Counted from the stretch's first letter, positions 33,907-42,733 are shown. The stretch is DNA of 64,000 bases from Crystallibacter degradans (GCF_012952295.1 NZ_JABBCH010000012.1:80503-144502); one strand, 5' to 3'. The notes: generated from the sequence alone by a model not told the origin. Program-made: numbers and translations.

Positions 33907-33993
33907 ATCCCGTCCGGATATTGCGGATCGCCAGATCATCAGTACGCTGAGGAATAGTCCGACAACAGTGTCTGATGAACTGGAGGAACCCTC

Positions 33994-34326
33994 ATGTTGA
34001 AGAAGGTCATTTTTGTAGCAGGCATCGGCGCGGGCTTCGTGCTCGGATCCCGAGCGGGCCGCGAAAGCTACGAGAAGATCAAGGTCCAGGCCCAGAAGCT
34101 GTGGAATGACCCCAAGGTCCAGCACAAGGTGTCCGAAGGAACCGAGTGGGCCAAGGAGAAGGCGCCGCAGGTGCAGGAAAAGGTAACCGGCAAGGCCAGA
34201 GAGGTTCTGCACAAGAACGACGGCGGATCCTCCTCCACCACGTCCGGCACCTCGGCTTCCGGTACCGCAAGCCACACTCTCAGCGACCCGGACGCCACCG
34301 GAACCACCACCGGTATGATCCCGTAG
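33994..34326 (+). CDS. YtxH-like small protein
   Basis: 110-residue protein with a short N-terminal hydrophobic stretch IFVAGIGAGFVLGSRAG followed by a charged helical region (YEKIKVQAQKLWNDPKVQHKVSEG) and a Ser/Thr/Gly-rich tail. This resembles YtxH-like general stress proteins of Gram-positives, anchored at the membrane. GGAGG is 5-9 nt upstream of the start at 33994. A terminator follows. Confidence 0.7.
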   Translation: MLKKVIFVAGIGAGFVLGSRAGRESYEKIKVQAQKLWNDPKVQHKVSEGTEWAKEKAPQVQEKVTGKAREVLHKNDGGSSSTTSGTSASGTASHTLSDPDATGTTTGMIP

Positions 34327-34347
34327 GTTCCGACTGTCTGGATCCCA

Positions 34348-34390
34348 GGGCCGGCCCGCTCCCGATTCCGGGATCGGCCGGCCTTTGCTT
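34348..34390. terminator. Terminator between YtxH-like and DUF1206 genes
   Basis: Nested stems: GGCCGG (34349-34354) / CCGGCC (34378-34383), with TCCCG and CGGGA inside, followed by TTTGCTTTCC. It lies 22 nt past the YtxH-like stop and just before the converging DUF1206 gene stop, so it may serve both. Confidence 0.7.
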
Positions 34391-34396
34391 TCCGCG

Positions 34397-35233
34397 CTAC
34401 ATGCGTCCGTAGCGGGCACGGATGATCGCGAAAACCCCGTAGCACATGAGTCCGACGGCGATGGCGAGCAGGGCGACGATGCCGAAGGGCTGCTCGGGAA
34501 GCGCCTTCAGGCTGCCGTCCAGGCCGGTAGACTGCCGGGGCTGGTGCGTGACCGCGGCAATGATGATCAGCAGTCCGACCAGGAACAAGGCAACGCCCTT
34601 CGCGATGTGCCCCACGATGCCGAGGCCGCGTAGGAGCCTGCCTCGTTTCGAATCGCCGAAGTCCAGTTCGTCCTTGAACTGCCGGCGCAGCGCCTTGACC
34701 ACAAAATAGATCCCGATGCCGATGACCGTGCCGCCCACGGCCACCAGAAAAGGCACGCCCAGCGGATGCTGGAGCATTGCGATGGTGAAGTCCTTGGTGG
34801 ATTCGCCCGAGTCGGATTCGTCGCCGAACGCGAACCGCGCGAACATGAACGCGAACAGGGCATACGTCACGCTCAAGGAACCGGATGAGATGCCCTTGGA
34901 TATCTGCTCCTTGCGCGACAGATGCCTGGCGCGCAGGGACGCCTCGCTGAGTTGCCACAGTGCGAGTCCCAGGCAGCCGGCAAAGCAGGTCCACATGAAC
35001 AGCGGACCCAGCACCGGCCGCGACGCCAGGATCTCCACGGCTCCCGCGGGGTCCGCTTCGCCATAACCGCCCAACGCGATCCGCACGGCGATGGCCCCGA
35101 TGAGAACGTGGATCAGGCCGAGGACGGCGAAGCCGACGCGCGCAAAAACGTCCAGCGTCGTCGTGTTGGAGAGCTCTTCGGCGGCGTCCGCTGCGTTTGC
35201 CGCCGAAGAGCCAGAATCATTTCCGGCACCCAT
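34397..35233 (-). CDS. DUF1206 membrane protein
   Basis: 278-residue protein with six hydrophobic segments in three repeated pairs. The pattern ARVGFAVLGLIHVLIGAIAVRIAL occurs first, related sequence follows near YALFAFMFARFAFG, and again at VGHIAKGVALFLVGLLIII, the three-fold DUF1206 repeat. Function unknown; widespread in actinobacteria. A cytosolic N-terminal 25 residues is Ser/Ala rich. Confidence 0.85.
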   Translation of the reverse strand: MGAGNDSGSSAANAADAAEELSNTTTLDVFARVGFAVLGLIHVLIGAIAVRIALGGYGEADPAGAVEILASRPVLGPLFMWTCFAGCLGLALWQLSEASLRARHLSRKEQISKGISSGSLSVTYALFAFMFARFAFGDESDSGESTKDFTIAMLQHPLGVPFLVAVGGTVIGIGIYFVVKALRRQFKDELDFGDSKRGRLLRGLGIVGHIAKGVALFLVGLLIIIAAVTHQPRQSTGLDGSLKALPEQPFGIVALLAIAVGLMCYGVFAIIRARYGRM

Positions 35234-35264
35234 ACCAGAGTCTTACCAGCAGCCGGTCCGCACC

Positions 35265-36146
35265 TCAACCACGGTGCCCGGCGGCAAACGGCTCCCCCGG
35301 ATCCAGATCGATGACCGTGCGCAGCGGCCCGATCAGCGAGTCTTCCCAGGAGCAGGTCAGCACCAGGCCGTCCGGCCCGTTCAAGGTTGTGCCGCCGGCT
35401 ATCACCGGTCCGTTCTCGTAAAGGTAGGCGGCCACATTGAAGGCCAGCTCCACCAGCATGTTGGGGTCCTTGTCCCGGAAGTGGATCTGCACATCGGGCA
35501 GGCCCAGCTGGTACATGCCCAGACTGTCCACCACCATGGCGCCCTCGTCATCGGTCACGAGGAAGAACCGCATGTTCACCGGCCCTGCCAGCGGATGTGC
35601 CGCCTCAAGTTCGCCCGGCTGCCGCCAATGGGAGTTGTGCAGCCAGCGGACGGCCGCCGGGTTGGTCTCGCCAACCAGGAACTGCAGGACGCTGCGGAAC
35701 GATTCCACCCGCGGCTTCGGTTCAAACGTGCTGGACAGGACTTCCGTCACCAGGATCCGGTGCGTGCAGCCGGGCACCACCTGGTCGGCATCCGGCCAGG
35801 TCCAGCTTTGGTCGGTGGGCGTTGCTTCGAGCGCGGCCGCCGCGGGCAGCGGTTCGGACGGTTCCGCCAATCCGGTGCTGAGGCTGACCGTCTTGCCTCT
35901 GAGCTCAAACGAATGCTCGCGGTGCGGGAGCAGGATGACGCCTTCGGAGAAGGCCGCGCCGGGGAACCGTTCCTCCAGCTGTTCGCGCAACGTAGCCGAG
36001 GAGAGCCCGGGATCGCCCTGGTACCAGAGTTCGGCCACCAGCAGGGTCTTGCCCTCGGCTGTCTCACCGGTCTGTGCAGGACGGGCCTCTGCCTGTCCGG
36101 CCTGCGCCTGCTCGGCCTGCTGCGGTTCGTCCTGCCCAAAAGTCAT
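35265..36146 (-). CDS. DUF4261 domain protein
   Basis: 293-residue soluble protein with a Gln/Ala-rich N-terminal 30 residues. The core begins KTLLVAELWYQGDPGLSS and includes NPAAVRWLHNS and the conserved DSLGMYQLGLPDVQIHF and YLYENGPVIAGGTTLNG segments that mark DUF4261. No catalytic function is known for the family. The gene ends 31 nt before the start of DUF1206 on the same strand. Confidence 0.75.
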   Translation of the reverse strand: MTFGQDEPQQAEQAQAGQAEARPAQTGETAEGKTLLVAELWYQGDPGLSSATLREQLEERFPGAAFSEGVILLPHREHSFELRGKTVSLSTGLAEPSEPLPAAAALEATPTDQSWTWPDADQVVPGCTHRILVTEVLSSTFEPKPRVESFRSVLQFLVGETNPAAVRWLHNSHWRQPGELEAAHPLAGPVNMRFFLVTDDEGAMVVDSLGMYQLGLPDVQIHFRDKDPNMLVELAFNVAAYLYENGPVIAGGTTLNGPDGLVLTCSWEDSLIGPLRTVIDLDPGEPFAAGHRG

Positions 36147-36215
36147 GGCCCCAGCTTGTCAGCTTGGGGCCATGGAAAGCCAGCGGGTGGATCCGCGGGC
36201 GAAAGCGTCAGGTGG

Positions 36216-36617
36216 TCAGACCTGCGGGCGGGGGCTGCCGCCGTCGTCGTTCTGGTCTTCATCGCGCGGGGTGTCGGTATCTGCCTGGGGATCGCGGGGA
36301 GCATGCTTCTGCCCGCCCACAGTGCCGGCGCCGCCCGGAATCTTGGCCGAGCTGCGGTTGACGCCCGAGCCCTGGCTGAGGTGGTCCGGGTTTTCCTTGC
36401 CGGCCATGGTCAGCACGGCCACCACCAGCAGCGCGGCGATGAACGCGATGCCGGCCCCGGTAACGCCAAGGTCCCAGCGCAGCTGGTTTTCCGCGCCGCC
36501 GGTAGAGAATATCATCGTGAAGAAACCGGCGATCACGCCGAGCACGGCGGAGAAAATGAGCGGCCCCTTGACCGACATCCGCGGTTCGTTCGGCTCGCCC
36601 GAAGCGTTTTTGCCCAC
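36216..36617 (-). CDS. Small two-segment membrane protein
   Basis: 133-residue protein with two hydrophobic segments (about 17-38 and 47-70) and a long acidic, Pro/Gly-rich C-terminal tail (DTDTPRDEDQNDDGG). GTG start at 36617 with AGGAGG 6-11 nt upstream. No recognised family. The tail suggests a disordered cytosolic region. Confidence 0.65.
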   Translation of the reverse strand: MGKNASGEPNEPRMSVKGPLIFSAVLGVIAGFFTMIFSTGGAENQLRWDLGVTGAGIAFIAALLVVAVLTMAGKENPDHLSQGSGVNRSSAKIPGGAGTVGGQKHAPRDPQADTDTPRDEDQNDDGGSPRPQV

Positions 36618-36719
36618 GATGATTCCTCCTGGTTACTGCGAAAAGTCTCACCCCAGTCTACCGGCTGTAGAAGACGTCGGAATTTCGGTGTGGGCGCCGT
36701 CACGGCTGCGCGGCCGGGG

Positions 36720-37280
36720 TCAGCTGGCGGCGGCCTTCCGCGCATCGAAGCGGTAGGTCAAGGCGGCGATCCCCAGCACGACGGCGGTGATGATCGCCGC
36801 GCCGCCGAGGACACCCAGCAGCGCGTGCGCGCCGAGATAGGTGAAGAACGGCAGGGCCGCGCCGAAGCCCACCGAGACGGCGCCGACGATCAGCCAGTCC
36901 TTCGACAGGACCGAGCCGTGCGCGCCGCGGTTCTGCCACCACAGCACCAGTTCCGCGCCGCCGCCGATGAGCAGGGCCGCGGTGGCGAGGATGGTGAAGG
37001 TGGACGGGGTCTGCAGGGCGAACGCGAGCGCACCCGCGACGGCGAACGCGCCGGCTTCGAGCTGGAGCAGGGTGCGGTACTCGTTGGCCTCGGGCTTGCG
37101 CGCGAGCAGCCACACGGCGGCTCCGCTGAGCAGCAGGAACGCGCCGCCGGTCAGGGCCATGACCGTGTCCCCCGGCTCGGGCCAGAAGATAGTGAGGATG
37201 CCGAACGCGGCCGCGACAAGGGCTCTCATCAAAACGGGCTGCCAATAGGCGGCGGCCTGGACAGTGCTGTTAGTGCTCAC
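36720..37280 (-). CDS. HdeD-like membrane protein
   Basis: 186-residue protein with about six hydrophobic segments. Sequence features such as MRALVAAAFGILTIFWPEPG, GGAFLLLSGAAVWLL and the later GGAAIITAVVLGIAAL recall HdeD/DUF308 membrane proteins, which consist of short repeated two-helix units. Function unknown. GTG start at 37280, with CGAGGGG upstream. Confidence 0.65.
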   Translation of the reverse strand: MSTNSTVQAAAYWQPVLMRALVAAAFGILTIFWPEPGDTVMALTGGAFLLLSGAAVWLLARKPEANEYRTLLQLEAGAFAVAGALAFALQTPSTFTILATAALLIGGGAELVLWWQNRGAHGSVLSKDWLIVGAVSVGFGAALPFFTYLGAHALLGVLGGAAIITAVVLGIAALTYRFDARKAAAS

Positions 37281-37289
37281 CCCTCGAGT

Positions 37290-38639
37290 TTAGTGCGCTC
37301 CGGTGACCATCCATGCATCGGTGCGGACCCGCCAACCGAGCGTCAGGCCGCGCGCCGCCATGTAGCCCAGCCCGAACGCCGCCCACAGCCAGGCCAGTCC
37401 GGCGACGCCGCTGAGTTCGGACAACTGCACCCAGACCAGCAGCGGCACATAGACCAAGAGATTTACGACGCCGGCAATCGCCAGATACTTCGCGTCACCG
37501 GCGCCGATCAGCACCCCGTCGAGCACAAAAACGAAACCGCAGACCGGCTGGCTGAGCGCCAGCAGCAGCACTCCGATGGCGAACGCATCCTGCACGGCGG
37601 CGTCGGACGAGAAGATCCAGCCCAGGTGCGGCCCGGCGAGCGCCAGCAGCACCCCGGTGACGACACCGAAACCCACACCCCAGACGAGCATCCGGCGGGT
37701 CAGCGAATGCGCCAGCGCCTTGTTGCCCGCCCCGAGTTCCTTGCCGATCAGCGCCTGCGCCGCGATGGCGATGGCGTCCAGCGCGAAGGCGAGGAAGGTG
37801 AAGACTGTCATGACCAGCTGGTGCGCGGCCAGACTCACCGGTCCCTGCGCCGTGGCAACGAAGACAGTGGCCAGGATCGCGATCCGCAGGCTCAAGGTAC
37901 GCAGCATCAGCCACGAGCCCACGTGGGTGGTGGCCTTGACCCCGGTCCAGGTGGGCGCCAGCGGCACCCCGTACTTCACGCTGGCGCGGTAGACGATGAC
38001 CAGATAAACGGCGGCCATCCCCCACTGCACCAGGCTCGTGCCCATTGCCGATCCAGCCACGGACAGATCCAGCCCGTAGACCAACACGAAATTCAGCCCG
38101 ATGTTGATCAGGAAGCCGATGCCGGCCACCAGCAGCGGGGTCTTGGTGTCCTGCAGCCCGCGCAGCACGCCGGTGGCCGCCAGCACGATCAGCATCGCGG
38201 TCAGCCCCGGCATGGACCACTGCAGGTAGTCCACCGCATAGCCGTGCACCTCGCCCGCCGCGCCCATCGCGGAGGCCAGCACCGGCGCCGACACCCAGCC
38301 GGCCACGGACAGCACCAGCCCGAGGAAGAAGGCGAGCCAGATACCGTCCCGGCCCACGGCGAGCGCATCCGCGTGCCGCCCGGCGCCGAGCAGCCGGGCC
38401 ACCGCGGGCGTGGTCGAGTAGGCCAGGAAGACCATCAGGCCCACCACGGTCTGCACCACGGTTGCCGCGAGTCCCACGCCGGCCAGTTGTGCCACACCGA
38501 GGTGGCCGACAATCGCAGAGTCGGCCAGCAGGAACAGCGGCTCCGCGATTAGCGCGCCGAAGGCCGGCAGCGCGAGGGCGAGGATGGTACGGTTCAGGCC
38601 CTGCCCGGCAACGGGCGCGACGGATTGTTTAGGACTCAC
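37290..38639 (-). CDS. MATE-family multidrug/metabolite exporter (DinF type)
   Basis: About 449-residue transporter with twelve hydrophobic segments in two MatE halves. The first begins ILALALPAFGALIAEPLFLLADSAIVGHLG and the second begins LSLRIAILATVFVATAQGPV in part, with GLQDTKTPLL between. The DSAIVGHLG motif is the DinF-group signature. Exports cationic drugs or metabolites using Na+ or H+. Start is uncertain: GTG 38639 has GGGAGG only 1 nt away, while GTG 38663 has no clear ribosome site. Confidence 0.85.
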   Translation of the reverse strand: MSPKQSVAPVAGQGLNRTILALALPAFGALIAEPLFLLADSAIVGHLGVAQLAGVGLAATVVQTVVGLMVFLAYSTTPAVARLLGAGRHADALAVGRDGIWLAFFLGLVLSVAGWVSAPVLASAMGAAGEVHGYAVDYLQWSMPGLTAMLIVLAATGVLRGLQDTKTPLLVAGIGFLINIGLNFVLVYGLDLSVAGSAMGTSLVQWGMAAVYLVIVYRASVKYGVPLAPTWTGVKATTHVGSWLMLRTLSLRIAILATVFVATAQGPVSLAAHQLVMTVFTFLAFALDAIAIAAQALIGKELGAGNKALAHSLTRRMLVWGVGFGVVTGVLLALAGPHLGWIFSSDAAVQDAFAIGVLLLALSQPVCGFVFVLDGVLIGAGDAKYLAIAGVVNLLVYVPLLVWVQLSELSGVAGLAWLWAAFGLGYMAARGLTLGWRVRTDAWMVTGAH

Positions 38640-38730
38640 GCCTCCCAGCTTAGAACTCCGCACCGACTATCCATGCGTGAGGAAGCGGCAGGCCGGCCCG
38701 CTCGCCGTCGTTATGGGCTGCTGCCGGCGC

Positions 38731-38973
38731 CTACCGGAACCGACGGTCGGAGTCCCGCGATGACAGAATGTCTTCAGCCGAAACAGTCGTGCTGCCCAGC
38801 TCGACGCGGTTTTCGAGCCCGCGGACATATTCCACAGGACTGAGACGGGATGCCAGTTCGCGGAGTTCGGCTGCCAGGTATTCCTGCAGGGTCCGGCCGG
38901 AACGGGCAGCCTGCTCAGCCAGCCGCGCCCGGACCTCCTCCGGTACGTCACGGATAGTGATGGACACAGTCAT
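38731..38973 (-). CDS. Orphan FitA/VapB-like ribbon-helix-helix antitoxin
   Basis: 80-residue protein. The N-terminal ribbon-helix-helix MTVSITIRDVPEEVRARLAEQAARSGRTLQEYL is a typical FitA-like antitoxin opening (residues 1-45). The acidic C terminus (VSAEDILSSRDSDRR) would normally wrap the PIN-domain toxin. In functional vapBC pairs the toxin gene follows within a few bases; here the stop is followed by about 90 nt and then the MATE gene, with no PIN motif in any frame. It is a solitary antitoxin or a repurposed repressor. Confidence 0.75.
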   Translation of the reverse strand: MTVSITIRDVPEEVRARLAEQAARSGRTLQEYLAAELRELASRLSPVEYVRGLENRVELGSTTVSAEDILSSRDSDRRFR

Positions 38974-39030
38974 GCTGTCAGAATACGGCTGCTGGCGCCC
39001 CGGCGGAACCGGCAGCCTGCCGAACGGGAC

Positions 39031-39837
39031 CTACCGGAACCGGCGGCCCTGGTCCCGCCGGTTGGCCCACAGCGCCAGCGCGCCCAGCACCACGGTCCAC
39101 GCCACCAGGCAGAGGATCGAGCTGGCGTGCATGCCCTGACCGGAGAGTACCTGGACGGCGATATCGCGCGCCGCCCGGGACGGCAGGAACAGCGAAAACG
39201 TGTTCAGCCAGTCCGGGAACATGATCGGCGGCAGCATCATCCCGCCGGCGAACGCCATCGGGAAGAAAACCACCTGCGTCACGGCGATCGCCACCTTGGA
39301 TGTGCAGAGGTAGCCGATGAACAGCCCGAGCGCCAGGAACGGCAGCCCGCAGAACAGCCAGACAACCACGGACAGCGGTATCCGGCCCCAGGAAAGGTCG
39401 CCGTTGGTGAAGGCCTCCGGTGCCGACGTCATCAGTCCGCCGAGGATCAGGACCGGAATCAGCGCGAAGAACGCGAACATCATCGCCGTCAGCGCCCGCG
39501 CGATGGTCGGCGGAACCGGGCCCGCAGGCAGCGTGCGCAGGTAGCTGTTCCACGGGTTGGCCCGCTCCTCGGCAATGCCGATGCCGTAATTGAACAGGAA
39601 CGAGCTCATCACGCCAAACAGGGCCAGCTGCGCGATCGCCGTCAGCGCGGTGATCGGGTTCGAGGTGACCGTCTCCTGCGGAATCACGAAGAACAGCAGG
39701 GCCAGGGTCGGGAAGACTGTGGAGGAGATGACGGCCACGGGAATGCGCAGCTGCTCCAGCACCTGCGCCTTGGTGTGCGCCTTGAGCAGGGCCGCCTGCG
39801 TGGGCGGCGCGGGAGTGCGGTGGGCCAGGGTGGTCAT
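39031..39837 (-). CDS. ABC-2 type transporter permease
   Basis: 268-residue membrane protein with six hydrophobic segments (for example VISSTVFPTLALLFFVIP near the N terminus and ALCLVAWTVVLGALALWA-like sequence at the end). It has the ABC-2 pattern FPMAFAGGMMLPPIMFPDWL before the last segments. It pairs with the ATPase gene upstream, overlapping its stop by 4 nt (ATGA). Probably an exporter; the substrate is unknown. Last gene of a four-gene leftward operon. Confidence 0.85.
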   Translation of the reverse strand: MTTLAHRTPAPPTQAALLKAHTKAQVLEQLRIPVAVISSTVFPTLALLFFVIPQETVTSNPITALTAIAQLALFGVMSSFLFNYGIGIAEERANPWNSYLRTLPAGPVPPTIARALTAMMFAFFALIPVLILGGLMTSAPEAFTNGDLSWGRIPLSVVVWLFCGLPFLALGLFIGYLCTSKVAIAVTQVVFFPMAFAGGMMLPPIMFPDWLNTFSLFLPSRAARDIAVQVLSGQGMHASSILCLVAWTVVLGALALWANRRDQGRRFR

Positions 39838-40799
39838 GCCGGATCCTTTGCGGTCTCGGTTGCTGCTTGGGAGGAATGGCGGGTCAGCGCCAGGAACGCT
39901 TCTTCCAGGCTGGCTACGTGGACTTCCAGACCGCTGAATTCGATGTTCTCGCGGACCAGCTGCCGGACAGTGGCATCCGCGTCCTGCGTCACCACGGTGG
40001 TGATGCCCTTGGCGCTGGTGGCGGCGCTGACGGCCTGCGGGAAGGATTCAAAGAACGACGCCGGCAGCTGGGTTTTGAACGAGACCTTGCTGATTGCCAC
40101 ATGGCTGCGGATCTCGTCCACACTGCCGTCCGCGATCACGGTCCCACGGTCGATCACCACCACGCGGCTGGCGAGCGCCTGGATCTCTTCGAGGTAGTGG
40201 CTGGTGATCAGCAGCGTCCCGCCACGGCGGCGGTATTCCTCCAGCCGCTGCCACAAGGTTTCGCGGGCGTCCACGTCCAGACCGGTGGTCGGTTCGTCCA
40301 AGACCACCAGGCGCGGCCGGCCCACCAGCGCCAGCGCCACCAGGAGACGTCGCTGCTGGCCGCCGGAGAGCGCGCCGCACTGTTTCTCGGCCATGTCGCT
40401 CAGGCCGAAGTCGGCCAGCAGTTCCGCAGTGGGAACCGGGTCCGGGTAGTGCGAGGCGACGAAGTCCACGGTTTCGCGCAGCTTCAACGTCTGCGGGACC
40501 GAGGTGGCCTGCGGTGTGGTGCCCAGCTGCAGCCGGGCCTTCGGGTCCAGCGGGCTGCGGCCGAACAGTTCCACCGACCCCGAGTCGGCCCGGCGGAGGC
40601 CGGTGAGCAGGCTGATCAGTGTGGACTTGCCGGCGCCGTTGGGGCCGAGCAGGCCCAGCGCTTCGCCGGAATGGATGTCCAGATTGATGCCGCTCAGCGC
40701 CGTGGTGTTGCCGAAGCTCTTGGTGGCATTCGTGACGGAGGCGAGCACCGCCGTCGTACGCTGTGCAGTGGGTACAGCAATTAGTGCAGGGACTTTCAT
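39834..40799 (-). CDS. ABC transporter ATP-binding protein (ABC-2/DrrA type)
   Basis: 321-residue ATPase. Walker A GLLGPNGAGKSTLISLL, signature LSGGQQRRLLVALAL, Walker B RLVVLDEPTTGLD and the switch His in ITSHYLEEIQ are present. The C-terminal 80 residues form the extra domain usual in DrrA-like exporters. ATG 40799 follows AGGAGCACC; longer frame upstream has no coding character. Forms the transporter with the permease downstream. Confidence 0.88.
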   Translation of the reverse strand: MKVPALIAVPTAQRTTAVLASVTNATKSFGNTTALSGINLDIHSGEALGLLGPNGAGKSTLISLLTGLRRADSGSVELFGRSPLDPKARLQLGTTPQATSVPQTLKLRETVDFVASHYPDPVPTAELLADFGLSDMAEKQCGALSGGQQRRLLVALALVGRPRLVVLDEPTTGLDVDARETLWQRLEEYRRRGGTLLITSHYLEEIQALASRVVVIDRGTVIADGSVDEIRSHVAISKVSFKTQLPASFFESFPQAVSAATSAKGITTVVTQDADATVRQLVRENIEFSGLEVHVASLEEAFLALTRHSSQAATETAKDPA

Positions 40800-40860
40800 C
40801 GGTGCTCCTGGATGAGTGCGGATACTTGCCGTTCTTGCTGTTCTTGCGGTGTTGCAGTGC

Positions 40861-41157
40861 CTAGGGCAGGCCGGTGAGCAGTTCGCGCAGCGCCACCCGG
40901 TACTGCGCGTAGGCGGCCTTGCCCTTGGCGGTGATGCCCACATAGGTGGCGGGCGTGCGGCCCTCGATGGTCTTAGTGACCTCCACGTAACCGGCGTCCT
41001 CGAGCTTGCGCAGGTGGGTGGAGAGGTTGCCGGCGGTCATGTCCAGCATCTTGCGGAGTTTGGTGAAGGCGATCTTGTCCCGCTCCCCCACCTCGTTCAG
41101 GATGGTGATGGCCCGCAGCCGGGATTCAGCGTGGATCACCGGGTCCAGTTCGGCCAC
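40861..41157 (-). CDS. Winged-helix transcriptional regulator
   Basis: 98-residue protein of the PF13601 winged-helix type: IHAESRLRAITILNEVGERD, then recognition region LRKMLDMTAGNLSTHLRKLEDAGYVEV and wing residues VGITAKGKAAYAQY. It is small, with no ligand domain. It is 2 nt from the membrane protein gene upstream and 61 nt ahead of the ABC ATPase, so it is likely an autoregulator of this operon acting at the CAAACTAGTTTG boxes. Confidence 0.85.
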   Translation of the reverse strand: MAELDPVIHAESRLRAITILNEVGERDKIAFTKLRKMLDMTAGNLSTHLRKLEDAGYVEVTKTIEGRTPATYVGITAKGKAAYAQYRVALRELLTGLP

Positions 41158-41159
41158 GG

Positions 41160-41834
41160 CTACACCCGCCCGCGGTTACGCAGCCGCCGTCGCCGCAGCG
41201 TTTCCGCCACGGCTCCCGCGAAGAAGCCGAGCGGGCCGAGGATGAAGCAGACGGTCATGAAGTTTGCGGGGCCCGCGAGGAGCGCGACGATGTTCACCAC
41301 GAGGAACAAGATGCCCAGCATGGCCTGGCTCTTGTCATTGAACATGGCGCCGCCGACCATATACATCAGTCCGACGATCAGCAGCGCGATCCCGTTGATG
41401 ATCATGCCGCGGAGCCAGAAATCGTCGACGGCGCCGCCGACCACCCCGGCCAGCGTGCCCATCACCATGAAGCCCAGCGCCCAGGCGCCGCCGTACATGG
41501 CGCCGACGAAGGACGAGTGGCCGCGGATGCCGCGCCGCTGCCGCGTCACGATGAAGACGGTGCTGGCGAGCGCGGCCAGGACGGTGATGCCGAAGACCGT
41601 CAGCGACGCCCCGGCGCTGAGCGGAAGCCAGCCGAATCGGGCCGCGTGCATCGCACCGTAGCCGATCAGCCAGGCGAAACCCCAGATCAGGTAGACGCCG
41701 GCCTCGTTGCCCTGGAGTTCTTCCCGGGCCTTGGTTTCGGCGTCGTTGACCAGGCGCAGCGCGGCGTGCAGGTCCAGCGGCGCTTCCTCCGGTTCGCCGG
41801 GCTGGGCGCCAGTGCTGTTGGAATGCGGTGCCAT
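41160..41834 (-). CDS. Uncharacterised membrane protein of the ABC-2/winged-helix operon
   Basis: 224-residue protein with a 30-residue acidic N terminus and six or so hydrophobic segments (YLIWGFAWLIGYGAMHAARFG first). It opens the operon membrane protein - regulator - ATPase - permease. Such genes next to PF13601 regulators are common in actinobacteria. Its role is unknown; it might be a sensor or an accessory of the exporter. Its promoter carries two palindromes at 41866-41894. Confidence 0.65.
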   Translation of the reverse strand: MAPHSNSTGAQPGEPEEAPLDLHAALRLVNDAETKAREELQGNEAGVYLIWGFAWLIGYGAMHAARFGWLPLSAGASLTVFGITVLAALASTVFIVTRQRRGIRGHSSFVGAMYGGAWALGFMVMGTLAGVVGGAVDDFWLRGMIINGIALLIVGLMYMVGGAMFNDKSQAMLGILFLVVNIVALLAGPANFMTVCFILGPLGFFAGAVAETLRRRRLRNRGRV

Positions 41835-41865
41835 GCTCGCTTGCCTTTCGTCGTGGTGGATCTCA

Positions 41866-41894
41866 CAAACTAGTTTGCGCTACAAACCAGTTTG
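41866..41894. promoter_or_regulatory. Tandem operator palindromes of the winged-helix operon
   Basis: CAAACTAGTTTG (41866-41877) is a perfect 12-bp palindrome and CAAACCAGTTTG (41883-41894) is the same with one central change; the copies are 17 bp apart. On the leftward strand a TTGACG lies at about 41894-41899 and would serve as -35, so both boxes overlap the promoter. Probable operator of the winged-helix protein encoded in the operon. Confidence 0.7.
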
Positions 41895-41932
41895 CGTCAA
41901 GAGAGGAATGGGTGCCGGTGGACGCCGCGGTT

Positions 41933-42733
41933 CTACTCCCCGGGGATGGTTCCAATAACGACGGCGGCTTCCAGCTCCGCAGAGAAGTGGGCTTCGGCGG
42001 CAAAACCGTGGCGTTCGAAAATCGCCGCGCTCTCATTCAGCTGGCGAGGGCCGGTTTCCACCAGCAGGTGGCCCCCGGGCACCAGCCACTCGTGCGCCGA
42101 CACGACGACCCGCCGCTGGATGTCCAGTCCGTCCGTCCCGCCATCGAGCGCGACGTGCGGTTCATGCAGGCGGGCTTCCGGTGGCATCATGCCGATCGCT
42201 CCGGTGGGAACGTAGGGTGCGTTGGCCACGAGAACGTCAACCCGGCCGCGCAGGTCAACGGGCAGCGAAGCGTAGAGATCCCCTTCGAAGACCTTCCCGG
42301 CCGTGCCGAGATTTCGGCGAGCGCACTGCACCGCCGCCAGATCGATATCCGCCGCGTACAGCTCCAGCCTTCTCACGCTGCTGGCCAGCGCTGTCGCGAC
42401 AGCGCCCGAGCCGCAGCAAAGATCGACCGCCACCGGTGAGCCGTCCACGCGGCGAGCCAGGTCGATGGCTTTGGAGGCCAGGAACTCCGTCCGGCGGCGG
42501 GGCACAAACACGCCCGGTTCCACGGCGATCCGAAGACCGCAAAACTCCGCCCAACCCAGGATCTGTTCCAGCGGCAGCCCGGCGACCCGCCGGTCCAGCA
42601 TGTCCTCAAGCGCCGCCGGCGTCAGGGCAGCGGCGACCAGCAGCTGCGCCTCGTCCTCGGCAAAGACACAGCCGGCCGCGCGCAGTCTTTCCGCGACCAA
42701 GACCTGAGCGTGCAATGACAACTGAACTGGCAT
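41933..42733 (-). CDS. HemK/PrmC-like protein N(5)-glutamine methyltransferase
   Basis: 266-residue SAM-dependent methyltransferase. N-terminal PrmC-type helical region (about 1-75), GLPLEQILGWAEFCGL, then the SAM motif VDLCCGSGAVATAL and the catalytic NAPYVPT in place of the usual NPPYI/V. Ala replacing Pro in this motif is typical of a shorter actinobacterial branch of the family. PrmC methylates release-factor glutamines; for this branch the target is unproven. ATG 42733 has only a weak ribosome site. Confidence 0.8.
   Translation of the reverse strand: MPVQLSLHAQVLVAERLRAAGCVFAEDEAQLLVAAALTPAALEDMLDRRVAGLPLEQILGWAEFCGLRIAVEPGVFVPRRRTEFLASKAIDLARRVDGSPVAVDLCCGSGAVATALASSVRRLELYAADIDLAAVQCARRNLGTAGKVFEGDLYASLPVDLRGRVDVLVANAPYVPTGAIGMMPPEARLHEPHVALDGGTDGLDIQRRVVVSAHEWLVPGGHLLVETGPRQLNESAAIFERHGFAAEAHFSAELEAAVVIGTIPGE

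Noticed and set aside
35091..38552. Very long open frame on the plus strand opposite DUF1206, DUF4261, HdeD-like and MATE genes
   Set aside because: It is antisense to several well-supported genes; its protein is rich in Arg, Gly, Gln and His with no family likeness, the typical product of the frame opposite high-GC coding DNA.
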